Positions 6,074 through 6,230 of a stretch of DNA of 6,230 nucleotides are shown here, piece after piece; positions within the stretch are counted from its first letter, which is position 1; each line of letters begins with the position of its first letter. This DNA is from Methanosarcinaceae archaeon (GTDB lineage Archaea > Halobacteriota > Methanosarcinia > Methanosarcinales > Methanosarcinaceae): NCBI GenBank assembly GCA_028690255.1, contig JAQVBP010000134.1, positions 1,816 through 8,045 on the forward strand, in the 5' to 3' direction. The translations under genes were made by a program, and so were the position numbers. Below the pieces are notes generated by a model. It searched no databases. It was not told the DNA's origin and saw nothing but the letters and a program-made list of their open reading frames with translations.

Positions 6074-6230
6074 TGTCGACAAAATCCGGAAAAGAGCGGG
6101 TCCTGTCAGCGTTTGAGAAACCCAGTTTCGTCGGATACACCGTTGCCGGTGATCCGAACCTGCCGGATTCGATCGAGGTCGCCAGGGCTTTGATCGACGG
6201 AGGATGCGACGTTTTGGAGTTGGGTGTTCC
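6073..6230 (+). CDS. trpA: Tryptophan synthase alpha subunit, cut by the window end
   Basis: The first 52 codons and two bases of the next are present; the gene continues past the window. The fragment reads as the start of the TrpA TIM barrel: FVGYTVAGDP (19-28) is the first strand with the conserved GDP, and LELGVP (48-53) carries Glu49, the residue that corresponds to the catalytic Glu49 of the enteric enzyme. TrpA splits indole-3-glycerol phosphate to indole and glyceraldehyde 3-phosphate and passes indole to TrpB. ATG 6073 overlaps the trpB stop by one base (TAATG) and is preceded by the strong site GGTGAGGAG (6062-6070). This suggests matched production of the two subunits. Whether more operon genes follow cannot be seen. 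Confidence 0.96.
   Translation, partial: MSTKSGKERVLSAFEKPSFVGYTVAGDPNLPDSIEVARALIDGGCDVLELGV

Overview
The window is the start of a complete tryptophan biosynthesis operon, almost certainly from a methanogenic euryarchaeon. Protein sequence feel and a GC content near 50% (judged by eye) suggest Methanomicrobiales, but I cannot fix the genus. Archaeal signs are: a tRNA gene with no encoded CCA; TATA-box promoters instead of -35/-10 pairs; Shine-Dalgarno sites of the GGTGA/GGAGG type; and two copies of TGTACA, the 'TRP box' bound by the archaeal repressor TrpY of Methanothermobacter, at the trpE promoter.

Layout. Positions 1-119 hold a TATA box and a tRNA-Glu(CUC) gene. Positions 120-442 are non-coding: a T-rich tract that may end the tRNA transcript, an orphan TATA-like site near 193, a small hairpin followed by a T-run (239-262), and then the trp control region with two TGTACA palindromes 20 bp apart flanking a TATA box (351-379) and a Shine-Dalgarno site at 428-433. 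From 443 to the window end everything is coding on the + strand: trpE, trpG, trpD, trpC, trpF, trpB and the first 52 codons of trpA. Every one of the six gene junctions overlaps (4, 4, 11, 10, 4 and 1 nt), so this is one tightly packed, probably translationally coupled unit.

How the genes work together. TrpE/TrpG make anthranilate from chorismate and glutamine; TrpD adds phosphoribose from PRPP; TrpF isomerises the product to CdRP; TrpC closes the indole ring to indole-3-glycerol phosphate; TrpA/TrpB convert that plus serine to tryptophan. The gene order E-G-D-C-F-B-A nearly follows the pathway. Control is predicted at two levels: TrpY-like repression at the TRP boxes, and tryptophan feedback on TrpE, whose N-terminal LLES motif is intact.

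Points of most interest: the TRP-box operator arrangement; the near absence of tryptophan from the encoded enzymes (one Trp residue in about 1,930); a divergent TrpF that lacks the usual QLHG motif; and a short upstream reading frame whose single Trp codon overlaps the trpE start codon. No mobile element, CRISPR array or unknown gene family is visible. The operon itself is ordinary in content; its control region is the part worth testing.
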